A DNA stretch of 64,000 bases, taken from contig JARCOQ010000003.1 in NCBI GenBank assembly GCA_029207755.1, forward strand, positions 3,176,259-3,240,258, read 5' to 3'. Numbering within the stretch: position 1 is the stretch's first letter; every line of letters starts with the position of its first letter. The notes under the pieces were generated by a model. The model did no database searches. It had not been told where the DNA came from and saw only the letters and a program-made list of their open reading frames with translations. This DNA comes from Chamaea fasciata (taxonomy: Eukaryota > Chordata > Aves > Passeriformes > Sylviidae). A program made the translations under genes and the position numbers. Shown here in pieces: positions 24,561 through 36,200 of this stretch.

Positions 24561-25292
24561 GAATTAAGAGGGGTTCAAAGGCTAAGGGAGGGGAGGCATG
24601 ATCCAGAATGGGGGGAAGGAAGGAAACAAAAGATACAAACCCATGCTTTCAGGATCGGCACAAATAGGTGTTCATACAACCTTATAACTAGTTTTTGATA
24701 TAAAACATGGTCTTGCTATGCTGCTTTTCAGGTTAGGGCAAAAGGCATGCAGGAACCTGAACCCCACCCCTTGCCTCCATCTGCCACACCGGGAATGACA
24801 TGCGTGGAAAAATAAACTGAATTTAGTGCTTTTATTAAGAACAGAATCATATTTGAAATCTCATGCAAGACATGGATTTAGCAAAGATTAAAGGTTTATT
24901 TACAACTCCACTGCTTTATTGTCCACTTCTTGCATGCTTTAATCTTTTTTAAACAAGCTCTGTTAAATCATTGATCCTCTGTTTATCAAGAAGAAGGATT
25001 TTACTGCACTTTTTCTCTCCCCAAATGCCCTTCATAGGCCACAACACCCTAAGTCTCTTAGGAAAATGATGATCAGCAGCCAACAAGCTAAAGACCAATA
25101 TCTCCAAGTCCAACTTCTTGATCAACCCAATTTGCAATTTTGCTATTTGTCCAGCAAGACAATGTGGCATCAGGCTGACAGCAGTAAAAGAATTTGAAAA
25201 TCTCTAATTAGGAGAGCTGCGGAGCAATTAACGCATGTCAAATTTCACTTCATCAAGTGCCACTCTAATTTTCCCACTAAAAATTAATGGAC

Positions 25293-25360
25293 TTTTTTTT
25301 TTTTTTTTTTTTTTTTTCTTTGGTGTGTGTGTGTGTGCCTGTGTCTCTGTGTGTGTGTGT
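25293..25360. repeat. T-run plus imperfect (TG)n
   Basis: Twenty-five T are followed by tgtgtgtgtgtgtgcctgtgtctctgtgtgtgtgtg, an interrupted TG dinucleotide repeat. Confidence 0.9.
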
Positions 25361-25974
25361 CCCCTCAAGGCAATGTTGATTCAAATCTGCTCAAGATGCA
25401 GCGTTGCACAGCTAAGCATCTTCTTGATTACAACCCGACACACTTCTAACTGCTTTCATTCTCACTGCCACAGATACTTTGTCAACAGTCAAATTACGCC
25501 ATGCTGATAACAATGCATAATGGTCTTCCTCAAAGGAGGCTCCTGTCATGGAGCAGCCTTTCATAAAAAAAAAAAAAAAAAACAAACCCACCGGTTTCTT
25601 CTCTGGGAAATGGGTCTGGACGAAAGGAATTAAGCTTTTGTGGTTTCAAGGCCACGGCTGCACTGAAATTTTCTTTCTCTTTTCTTTTTCGTTTCTTCTT
25701 CTTCCCCTGTGCGCCGTAATTTATTTATTTTTTGTACTCACCTGAAATTATGGCAGGGGACTGTTTAAAGAGTGATACAGAATGGAAAATATTTATAGCC
25801 GCTGTTTATACAGGCTTTGCCTTAACCACTTTGCTCCGAGACGTTTTCAAGAGCAACATCCTCCTTCCAGTACCACTAGTTTCTTCTCTTTTTTTCTATT
25901 TTTTTTTTTTCTTTTTGCCTTTTCATTTCTAAAGGTGCAGGGCAGCATCCCTCACTCTTTGCATAAGCACAAGC

Positions 25975-26028
25975 CCTGCTGACGTCAATGGGAGTTTTTC
26001 CGGGGCGAGGGCTGAACGCCTTGGCCCG
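25975..26028 (+). repeat. Dispersed-repeat fragment containing a full CRE-like palindrome
   Basis: The text ctgctgacgtcaatgggag...gcctTggccc fits the old sauropsid motif ctgacttcaatgggag...atttggccc. A single C-to-G type difference creates TGACGTCA, the cAMP-response-element palindrome, at 25980-25987. Family and any function are inferred. Confidence 0.4.
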
Positions 26029-27109
26029 CTGCTGTAAACACGTTGGGACTTTCTCTTTTTAATGGATGGTATTTAGATTCTGGGATGGGGCTTGTTTAAC
26101 AGGCACGTTTTCCAGAGTCCTCAAACGTCGTGGGGGCACACAAGACAAATTGTCTTTTTGTCAGAGCAGTGTGAAGGCAGGAGAGGAGCGCTGAGCTATC
26201 GTGGGCAGTTTTTACCTTCCACTCCCTGCTCCCTGCTCCCCACCTCCCTCTCCTGGGAGATCAATAACATCAAAAGTGAGAGGGTGTCATGGGACAGGAT
26301 TTCCAACAAGTAGAAGTGGAATGAACAAGAATAACATCCTTCAGAGAAATTATTATTTTTTTTTGCCTGTGAGTTTCAGAGCTGAAATATAGTTGCTTGC
26401 TCCCTCGGAGAGAAGAAGGGTTAGCACCCACCAGCCCTCTCTGTCCCTGGGCTCATTGCTGCCAGCCCCCCCAATGACATGGGTAGGGTGTACAATCCTT
26501 GGTGTGTGCACACTACAAAACAAAGCCAGAGGCACACATTTTCTTTAATCTGATCCATCATTCCATCAATATCTTATTTCTTGCTCCGGATAAATGACTG
26601 GTATTGCAGTGCCTGGTGACATGGGCTCTGCTCCTCCCAATAATTTTCTGTATCCTCCCCAACTCTATTCACCCCCACCCCTGCAGGCATTAACATTTTG
26701 CTGTTTGCTCTGTCTGGCATACTGAGAAATGTGAAAATCCCACTATTCTGTTCCTGAATTCTGGATGTTCCCCTCTGTGTGTCCTCATACCTAGGATGGA
26801 GAAATGAGTCTTCTTCTAATGACACAGCCCAGTGCACACACACTCCTCAAGCATCCCCAGACCTGCAGCATGGCAGCCACTGGGCCTGCAGGTTAATACA
26901 TGTGTGAGTGCACTTATTTTTTTTTCCCATGTCCTTCCCTAAACTTAAAAAGCTCCAACTCTGCTTTTAAACAAAGCAGCGATTATATACTTTGCCTCAA
27001 CAACATCTCCTTTTTTTTTTTTTTTTTTTTTTTAATTAGGGGATGCCCTCCCCCCCCCTCAAAAAATGCTGCCATAAAAACAATAGGCAAGGCCATAATT
27101 TAAAGAGGG

Positions 27110-27700
27110 AAAAATGTGATTATATAACACATCCTGCAGTAATCAATTTTACCTCCAATATCTGCTTTTGTTTTCAAAATGCTAAATAAACAATACATAA
27201 TGCATCCCTCATCAGCCAAAACCATGAGGGCTCTGTGCTCAAATAACAGGAAACATATTCAATTTTCCTAACAGAAGACAGTTCATTAAGCTGTGCCACA
27301 TCAAATAAAACTTTAATTTCTCCAGCATCAGAGTCGCAATGAAAGCAATTGAGGAAGATGAGCCATATGGTACTTCTATCAGCAAACACATATTGCTCAT
27401 TCCCCCAAAGTTTTCTAATTCTGCTCCCCAGACCTGTGTAATATAGATAATGTGCTCTGAGCGCAGCAACCATGAGCTATCTGGTGTACACTTCTAATAC
27501 TGTATTTAATGGGAAATAATGAATCATAAAAGCCTGCAGAAGACGGCTTTTGCTAACCTAAATCTCAGCTGTAATTTCATTGTTCTGTGCCTAAGATGCT
27601 GTTTGCCCTTTTCAAGCAGCAGCAGTTGAACATAATTATGCTGCTACAAACCTGGGCTGCAAAAAAGAAAGCCTCCCTAATAGAACCAAGTTTTTTATTA
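27110..27700. promoter_or_regulatory. Putative conserved non-coding block
   Basis: About 590 bp of complex AT-rich sequence without homopolymers. It carries caataggcaagg, agtaatcaattttacc, gttcattaagc, gaataatgaatcataaaag-like and cataattatgctg motifs. Overlapping 76- and 99-codon minus-strand ORFs have no domain. It is enhancer-like by texture; conservation is not shown. Confidence 0.3.
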
Positions 27701-29128
27701 ACTCTTTGAAATCCTGAGCTTGGGGCAACGGCAAGCAGAGAGCTGCCTGTCAGGTTTTAGGGTTCATTAAGGCACGTGTACACGTATATCTTGATTTTCA
27801 GTGTGCAGCCCCACAAATTAAATTGATGATTCCCACATCGGGCCAAAAAAATGCAACAGGAGAAGGCTGTGAAAAATTAGGAAATCTTCTTGACATAGGG
27901 AAATCCGACACTTGTCTGCTCTAACATCTGTAAGTGCCAAAGAAAGAGGGTTTTTTTTTTTTTCCCCCCCTTAAAGGTAAGTCTATTTTTCTTCTTTCTT
28001 GCCAGATATGAAAATCGTGGTTAATGCCTTGGAGTAAAGGGCCCTCTAAACTTTATAGTGTTTACCCTCCGTTTATAAATCCATAATGATCTATTTAATG
28101 TTATCATAAGGTTAAAAGTTAAGCAGCACTGTGTTTTCTCTGCCTTTTCCTCCCCTGCCTTTCGGGAAGGCAGGTTTGCCTGTCACCGAGAGAGGATCAT
28201 CCGGGGTTGTTTTCTGAAGGAGCCCATAGGTAAAGAGGCATCCACACCTTCACAAAGGAGGACTCATGGAGGCAAGGACGGGAAGATAAAGGTATTATTT
28301 TGACGTGATGACCCCTGGAAAATATCTTTGAATCATCCCAAGTAAGCCTTTTTCTTTCCTTCCTCCATCCTTTCCCCCCCTCGCTCAAAATACGGGGTTA
28401 ATTTAAAACATTTTCTAGATATGCTACTTATACATATTGAAAACATATTTTAGTGACTGTGTTTGTTTTGGCAATATATAAACCGAAGGAAAAAAAAAAA
28501 AAAACCAAAAACCAAAAAACTCCAAAACCCAATTAAATTAAAAAGAGCGACTTTTAAAAGTTAGAGATTGCCTTTTAAAAGCTTATTAAAATCAGCATGT
28601 TAGATGTCTGTCTTTGAATTAGCTCCGAGGCTTGATTGCTTTCATTAAAGCTGCCTGTTTGGGTGCTGCTTGGTAAATGTTCAAGTCTGGATTTTTCTTT
28701 CCCCTCTTCTCCCCCTGGCCCCGAGCTGCTTCTTGCTACTTGTCAACATGGATTTTCCCTCCAAATTTGAAAGCAAAACTTGGATTTTTTTTTAAATTTT
28801 TTTTTTTTTGGACAAGCAACATCCACCCGCACCCTGCCTTCACCCCTTGCAAAATATCACCACCAAAATCACCAGAAACTCAAGTCAGAGAGAGACCAAC
28901 AGGTAATATATATATACTAATATATATATATATTAAAAAATAGCTTAAAAAAAAGGCACACCCAAAATACCCACCATGACCAAACCGACACCCCCCCAAA
29001 ATCCCACCCCAAGCCACCAAAAAAACCCTCCAAGCTATCACATTGCTCATAGCCCATGAATGCCTTAAAAACAAATGTTTAAACAGGTTTTCTTTCTTTT
29101 TTTTTTTTTTTTTTTTTGAAGCGGCAGA
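27701..29128. other. Non-coding DNA with A/T tracts
   Basis: No gene is supported. T/C tracts lie near 27951-27970 and 28788-28810, an AAAAACC-rich stretch near 28490-28520, and a TA repeat near 28907-28935. A T-run (29098-29117) abuts the duplicated element that follows. Confidence 0.4.
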
Positions 29129-29239
29129 AAACCTCTGCATGCTCCAATGGGTTACAATAACAATGCTCTATTGCAATGTAAAACAAGCTGGAGGAGAAAA
29201 AGGTGCTTTTTGTTACCATTTTATCAAAGCTGTTCATCT
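29129..29239 (+). repeat. Copy A of a locally duplicated element
   Basis: This stretch aligns by eye with 30389-30500. The core from attgcaatgtaaaacaagc to atcaaagctgttcatc is about 80% identical over 70 bp, and the upstream 40 bp also aligns (ctctgcatg/ctcagcatg, gggttaca/aggttata). It contains the palindrome attgcaat (OCT/CEBP-like half sites) and a SOX-like acaatg. Either a tandem-duplicated enhancer or two copies of an ancient exapted repeat would fit. Confidence 0.7.
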
Positions 29240-30388
29240 TCTAGCTGCAGGCAGCATTTTGCTGGAATTGCAGATATTTCTCTGTCCGGGCTCCTTTGTT
29301 TGTGCATCTCATTTGCATATATTTATCTCCAGCTGAGGGTGCTTTCAGCTCATTAAGGCCTCCCCTCACATTATTTCATAAGCCAGCTGCTAGGAGGGAT
29401 TTCACCTGTGGTGACTGAGAAAAGAGGGGTGAAAAAAACCCAAATTCTTCATTAAAAAAAAAAAAAAAAGAGAAAACAAAACCAAAAAAAAAATAACCCC
29501 AACAACCAAGGAAATCTTCTGACTCTCTTCCCCTATAAATGGGCACCATTTGTGTTAAACAGCCTCTTGTCATGATAGATGCCTCCTGGGGTCAGGGGGG
29601 AAAGTTGATTTGAAGGTCAGCAGTAAAACAACAGACAAACCAGACGCCAAACTGGTTCTTTAGCTGTCGGTGGGAGCAGTGGTACAACCAGGTCTTGAAC
29701 CTTTTTCAACCTCTAATAAAACAGGGGAAGAATCTGAAGTGGAGCAACCAGGCCCCAGAGGAAAAAAAAAAAAAAAAAAAGAAACACAACCCACAAATAA
29801 TATCAATATCGAGCAGCAACGGGAAACAAGGGGGCAGCTCTCAGCGTTACGGGCACTCTGCTATTGTTTCAAGAGCTGGGGAATTAATTCCACTTATTTA
29901 TTTAAGGCGTGTCAACTCGCTGCCTAAACCTGTTTCGGTGTCAAGATGAATAAAACTTTTATGGCTCATAAAATAGAGCCATTCATCTCCGTGGTCTTTG
30001 TGGTGCCTGGGTTGTTGGGGGGTTTTTTTCCCCCCTTTTCCTCCTGGTGAAGGCTGAGCTGGGCCAAAATCTCTGTGTCCCGTCGCTGCCAACTCACTCA
30101 GAAAAGAGAATTTGGACGGGGCATCTCAAGCTAAACTTCTGGGTTTGATTAGAAATTGTAAATGTTAATTCATCATAGTCGTGTGCAACCCCCCTCCCCA
30201 TCTCCCCTATTTCCCCAGCCTAAAACCTACAATGAATTTACATCATCTATATGGAGCTTTGGACCAACAGGTAATAAAATACACTAAAGCTTGCTTTTTA
30301 TCAGGACACACACACAAAAAAATCCCATTAATTATGGTTCATGACTACTCTAAACCAAATGTTCAAATAGTAGTTGGAAATGATGCAT
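29240..30388. other. Spacer between duplicated elements
   Basis: Non-coding, with A-runs near 29453-29470 and 29762-29780 and a T/C run near 30022-30035. No gene or mobile element is supported. The part from 30160 on is AT-rich and may belong to the regulatory block around copy B. Confidence 0.4.
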
Positions 30389-30500
30389 AAAATCTCAGCA
30401 TGTTCTGATAGGTTATAGAGTCAGTGGTTTATTGCAATGTAAAACAAGCCACAGGAAGAGAGGGTGGTTTTGTTTACCATTTTCATCAAAGCTGTTCATC
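30389..30500 (+). repeat. Copy B of a locally duplicated element
   Basis: This is the partner of 29129-29239, in the same orientation 1.26 kb downstream. The shared palindrome attgcaat, the run gtaaaacaagc and the 3' block atcaaagctgttcatc are exact. Divergence of roughly 17-20% implies an old event in which parts stayed under constraint. No coding frame is shared. Confidence 0.7.
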
Positions 30501-33181
30501 ATGTTGATATACTTATGTTATATTGTGACCCTCACGTACGTTGCATTTCATATATTTATTTTCCAGGTTGTTGCCACTTTTGCTGCCTTTGCCTCTGAGA
30601 AGTTGGGTAAATGCTCTGGCCCCTTTCAAATATTTTCCTCTTCTGCACTGAATATCTGTCGACAAACCAACTGATAGATACGGACCTAAGAAATATTTAT
30701 TGACATTGAGTAAGGTGGGTTTTTTTTCCTTAATCTGAGGCAATTAGTTCCTGAATAAACACAGACTAAGTAATCTACCTCCTCAAAAGGTAATCAGACT
30801 TGAAAAGGGCTGTTTGGTTCTACCCAAGAAAAGCACGACTTGATTAAAACACTTTGGAGATTTGCTTTCATTTCTTCCCTTCTGCCCTGGAAAACATTTT
30901 ATAACATCCCAATAACTTCTATTTTCTCCCCATGCCAAACCTGGGGCCTCTCTTGGTTGTTGCTGTCCTTTTCCCCCACCTTCCCTTAAATCTTTAACCC
31001 CGCTTCTCATTTTTCTTTGCCTCTAATCTAATCACTAATTCCTCGGTTTGGCCAAATAGTTAAAAATGTTAAGTGCTGCTCACAATTCCTGCTGCCTCCC
31101 CCACGTATCTGTCTCTGTTTATGGAACAGGCCCTGGTTTCCTCCTGCTCTTGTTCAGCTGTAGGTCTGCAGGTCAGGAGACTGTAAATACACACAGTGCT
31201 GCCCCAACCCATAAATCTGAGCAAAGGGCAGCCTTATATATTCAGATAAGGGATGTAAGGGGAAGGAGGGGGTGGGAGAGGGGTGGAAAGAAAAAAAAAA
31301 TGCAAGAAGAGAACCAGGAGACTCTGTGGTGAAGGAGGTTCTTTGCCAGACCCCAAACCCAAGCTGCATTCCCTGCTACCTTGCAGGATGGATCCAGCCA
31401 GGGATGAACCCAAAATATTCACTCTTCTTCCCGCCCCTCCTTGTTTATATATAAATCCTTACGTAAAAGCATTTTATTACCTTTGGGGCAAAGAAATTAA
31501 ACATGAGATTTCAATGGCTTTCTCCCCTCCAGATCTTTGTTGGTCTATTTCCCCTCCTCCCTCTCCTGCCCTCCCCATTTTATTTCCTGCACCTCTGAAG
31601 CTTTCAAGGGAACAGTCCCCCTGTTATTGCTTCTCAGTCCCAAGGTCTTAGAATAAATAACATTGTTATTACTCACTTCACCAATTTCCAAGAAGAAATA
31701 TTGCCGCAGCAAATGCGAGCAGCACTAATATTTGCAAAGTGATAAATGGATTGTTACATACCTTCCCCGTCTGTGTGGCCTCCAGCCATCCTCTGGCCAG
31801 CTACATCTCTCCTCGGGGTGGGAGGGAGGCTGCCTTTGAACTTAGCAGGGTCCAGGCACTTTGTGCCTTGCACCAGAGCCTGCCCCCAGCCCCCTCTCCC
31901 TCCCTCTCTGATGGAGAGATAATTTTTAATGGACCACGCCAGAAATGGTACCAGGACTGGGGGAGAGCAGGAGTCACGTACCAACCGGGACCAAGCAGCC
32001 AAGGGAAGATGCTGTTGGCACACGACGAGTGTGTGGTGGGTTTTGTTAGGGTTGGGTGCTGCAGGGAGAGGAGTGAGAGGTTTGGGGTGTCCCCAGGGGA
32101 CAAGCGGTGCTCCTCTACACCCCCCAGTCCTACTCTCAGCTGCTCTGGTTTGGGTACAACGGCCCCAGTGCCACAACGAGAGCCAAGAGTTCTTCCCCAG
32201 CATCCAGTGGTGTGATAAATGGGAAGAAAAAGGCCTGCAGAAGATCAAAACTATTTTTCAAGTTCCCCCCACTCTGCCCCCAAAACGTCTCCAGTGCCTG
32301 AATGGGAACTGCACCGGATACCTGAGATACCAGGGATACAGATGCTCAGTGGAGTGAAAGCTGGAAAGACATTTTCCCAAACACCACCAACCTCACTGCT
32401 CATTAAATTTCCTTAATTCACATGAAATTTTCAGCAGATTTTCTTAACCAAAGCTGAGGTTAGGGAGGTGCTAAGGCAGGGAGAAGTCTCCTGGCCTCCC
32501 CATATCAAACCTCGTTGGTCACCAAGCTCATCCTGAGCTTAAAAAGAGATGGCAACTGGAAAACTGACATGGAATAATTAAAACCCAAAATAATTTTGGA
32601 TTTCTTTTTTAAGCAGCGATTTCTGTCTAGCTCTGAGACGTGATTTGGGCTCCTTGATTTTATTAAAAAAGGAGAAAAATCTCCAAATCAAATTATTCCT
32701 GGGCTGCAAGTTATGCTGAAAAAAATAATTCACTCTGAATTTGCAGTAATTAGAAACAAACCAGCACACTTTCCTTCAGACCCACAAAAAAGTAAGTTGC
32801 TGACATTTCTTAGACTGAATCTGTTGCATTTCCATGTCGTGGCTCTCGTGATAGGGGCTGGGAGGGTTTGGTTGGATGGTTTGGTGTGATAAAACCCCCC
32901 CACATTAGGTTATTCAGGCATCAAAAGTGATGTAAAAAAATTATTCAGAAACTGTGAACAGAAGTATGAAAGGGTCAATCAGAAGACAGGATAAATATAT
33001 ATATATATATCTGACATGTTTTCTTCCTGGGCAAGGTAAATACTTTTTTTTTGTAAGATAAGAAATATTGAAAGGAAGGTCACAAGTTGTAAGAAAGAAT
33101 AGAAATTCCTTTGGGATGGGCTCTCATTCAAAATATGTACAGTTCACTCTTAACAAAAAAATCCCAGATAGTTTTTAATAA
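30501..33181. other. Non-coding DNA, several chance ORFs
   Basis: The interval 31750-32360 holds overlapping ORFs of 142-164 codons on both strands in locally GC-richer DNA. None carries a recognisable domain. A minus-strand donor (GGGGAAG|gtatgt at 31761) and an acceptor at 31725 would leave an intron of only 37 nt, so I do not call exons there. Confidence 0.4.
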
Positions 33182-33275
33182 AAGAATCAATAGAATCATG
33201 GAATTATATAATTATTGAGGTTGGAAAAGACCTCTAAGATCATCTAGTCCAACTTCCACACAAACCATCCACAAT
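33182..33275 (-). mobile_element. CR1-type LINE 3' end fragment
   Basis: The string gaatcaatagaatcatgg followed by gaggttggaaaagacctc, then taagatcatctagtccaac, is the reverse complement of the 3' end of the CR1 retroposon as found across birds. The element is truncated to about 90 bp and lacks any reverse-transcriptase sequence. It is the clearest taxonomic marker in the window. Confidence 0.9.
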
Positions 33276-36200
33276 ACTCTCTCATAAAAATATGTGTGTG
33301 ATGTTTATGCAGCTGTAAATGGACATGTGATTGTGTACATATATGTGGGCATGCATATAAAATAAAAACTCTAATAAACACTCAGCGTGCATCAAGTGAA
33401 AAATAAAACGAGCTGCATGCAAAATTATTTAAGGAGAAAAAAAAAGTGATGGAAGTGGGTGAGAGCTGGGGCAGCAGTATGGTTAGGAGCTATTCCACTG
33501 CTTGGAAACATCCAGAAACCTCCTTAAACATTTATCAGCAGTTTTCCTAACTTTAGGGGAAGGGCTGGGAGTGCCCCAAAACCATGATTCTTCAGGATAT
33601 TCCTGTCAGGCAGGAAACCTTGCGAGAGCAGCATTTCTTGTTCTCTGTTCTGCTTCCAGCCCCAGAAAGCACACAGATAAGAAGAAAAATCAAAATAATT
33701 GAATATATACAAGACATCCACATTTGTATAAACAACAAGCTTTGAAAAGGGGGAGAAAGAATCAGGTCTTCATTTTTTATGATTTCTTTTTCTCAAACTA
33801 AGAAAAAAAATAAAAAAAGGAAAAAAGAAAAAGTCAGGCAGTTCTTATTTTATCCAGACCAGTTCATAAATCCCAAGTCATAAATCCACATGATATCCCG
33901 GGCTGCTGGATTTTGCATTTGGAGCTCTGAAAGACTGATAGCTGAAAGATTTATAAAATCCCAGGTAGCCAGAGTGCTCCCTATTGGCTCCACATCTGAG
34001 AGGTCCCTGCATCCTGCTCAGCCCAGCAAGCTGGATGTATGGGATATATTGTGCTCAAGAAGCAGCACACCCCCACCCTGCTATTTTCAGATGTGACGAA
34101 GGCTGAAAATGTGATCATGTGAGGTGGATGGGCCCTGCTCAGGGACTTTTCTGTCAGGACAGCCACAAAACTGGGGCTGCCCAAAGGCTGCTGCCACCTT
34201 TCTGCAGAATTACACCATGTTGTAGATGTGTGATCTACCTTGTGTGGTAGACCTGGCCACGAACAGCAGAATTGCTTCATCTGCTTTGAATAAATGCTTA
34301 AATTTGTTTCTTGTAATGTCGTTGAATAGGAGAGACTGGTCAGTAAGAGCAGGGGATCATCACTAGGTCAGAAGATGATGATGCTTAGAACATGACCAGT
34401 CCCTTACCAAAAAAATGGGACCCAAAATGCCTCAGATGAAGTCCAGGTTGCAAACAATTCAGCTGCTAAAGCAGCAAGCTCATATTTCCCAAACAGCGCT
34501 GGAAGATGGTGATGTGAGGTTTTCCTCATCAGTTCAGTGGATGCTACACATGTGGCCATGTGTGTTAGGGTGAAGGCTCCCCAAAACAGACCCTCTGAGG
34601 ATGGATTTGTGCTATTTGTCCATGTACACATGATGCTGAAAAAGTACTTAAAGTCTTCCCTCTCTTTCCTTTATCCTTCCTCAACGACCTTATTTGAACC
34701 TAATACTTTTCTCCAGACTTGTGATGACAGACATCTTTAATATGCTTCTGTTGAATTAATAAAAAGATTTTAAAAAATCCCTCTTCTGCAGCTACAAGAT
34801 TTGTTTTATAGCTGTAACTAACATCGTTGTTACTGAGAAATTAAATGATTTGCTTTATGTTTCATATATTTTTATTCATGAGCCTGAGCGCATTGAAGTC
34901 CATGAGGGAAATCTTCCTTCACCCTCCTGGGGAAGGATGGTTGAACCAACCTGAGCTTTGTCTGTTTGGAGATTTATTAGAAGCACATTGTCCGGATAAA
35001 TTTAGATAATTTTTGCTCTTGTTGCTTGTCTGACTCTATTAGCAGAAATTAAGCATTGCAATGGTTTATGTTCCCTGTGTGTTGTGAGCATCTCTGCCTT
35101 TGATCAGCCACCTGAAACGTTCCTTCACTAGGAACAGTACTCATTTAAGAGACCAAACTAAACCAGACATAAACAGACTAAAGCATTTATTCGAGGACTA
35201 AGTCAAACTCACGTCTGAAGAGGTTTTTCCTGGGTTATTATTGAAATCCAAAGCTTTCCCAAGCCTGTTGGTGTCTCTCACAGGGTATCCTCCCCTTCCC
35301 AAGCAGAACATATTTCTTTCTAAACCTCAAACTTCTGTGAACTGTATTTATGCAATATTTCATTATTTTTTCCTGCTTCCTTGCCCATTGTCTCTCTGTC
35401 AGCTACATTTGGGATGTATCTGAGCTCACAGCTGTTGAGTTCAACACCATGGCCAGGGATCCTCTCCTGCTTCGGGAGGGTGAATTTGCTACCTTTTGCC
35501 TCTGGCATTTTTAGCACCTTTGACAATGGCATTTGGTGCTCCACAGCCGCTGATTTTGAGAGCTTTGCTCCTGTGAATATACCCAAGTGCCCTGATTTTA
35601 TCATCTTGAAATGCTCAGATGGGTTTGCTCATCAAGAAGATTGGGATGAAATGAATCCCCTGGCGGTGGAGAACTACCAGGGCAGGGTGAAGGGCAAGCT
35701 CTCACTTGTGTCTATTGATCATCCCGTTCAGTCTGCATTACTCTTGTGGTGCCTTTGGAACCAGGAGGTTTCTTTCTCTTCACAAAACAGAGATTTGGGA
35801 TGTAGAACCTGTTCAAATATTACGTTTTGCAGTTTTAAATGTGCAAGTCATCTCAAAGTTTCTTTTTATTGAAAGCTCTACAGGAGCGCTTTTCTTATAA
35901 TTCTGTAACCATCTCACTAATTGAAAACGCTGTACAAGGACCAGTATTGAGCTACAGAAATGAAAGGTCAATACACGAACAACACTTCATTTGTAAATAA
36001 TACAGCCCTGTAATCAATTATCTCATTTTCACAGAAGACATATTAATCTACAAGCAAAGAATGGAGACATTTAGAGAATGTACAGAGGGGGGATCTTTAA
36101 ATGTTAGACGTTCTTTAGCATGTGCTAAATAAAGAGCTTGGCAGAGTGAAAATGTAGCACAGAGCATTGACACTCCAGGGAGAGTCTTTAGGTCAAGTGA

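Larger units (their letters stand above)
24561..27109. other. Non-coding DNA with microsatellites
   Basis: No gene is supported. The interval holds a 25-base T-run plus imperfect TG repeat (25293-25360), A- and T-runs at 25564-25581 and 25889-25912, and a T-run at about 27010-27033. The part at 24820-25260 is complex AT-rich sequence that could be conserved. Confidence 0.4.

Noticed and set aside
31754..32357. Overlapping ORFs of 142-164 codons on both strands, with a strong minus donor at 31761
   Set aside because: Open frames on both strands in GC-richer DNA. The only nearby acceptor would give a 37-nt intron; no domain seen.
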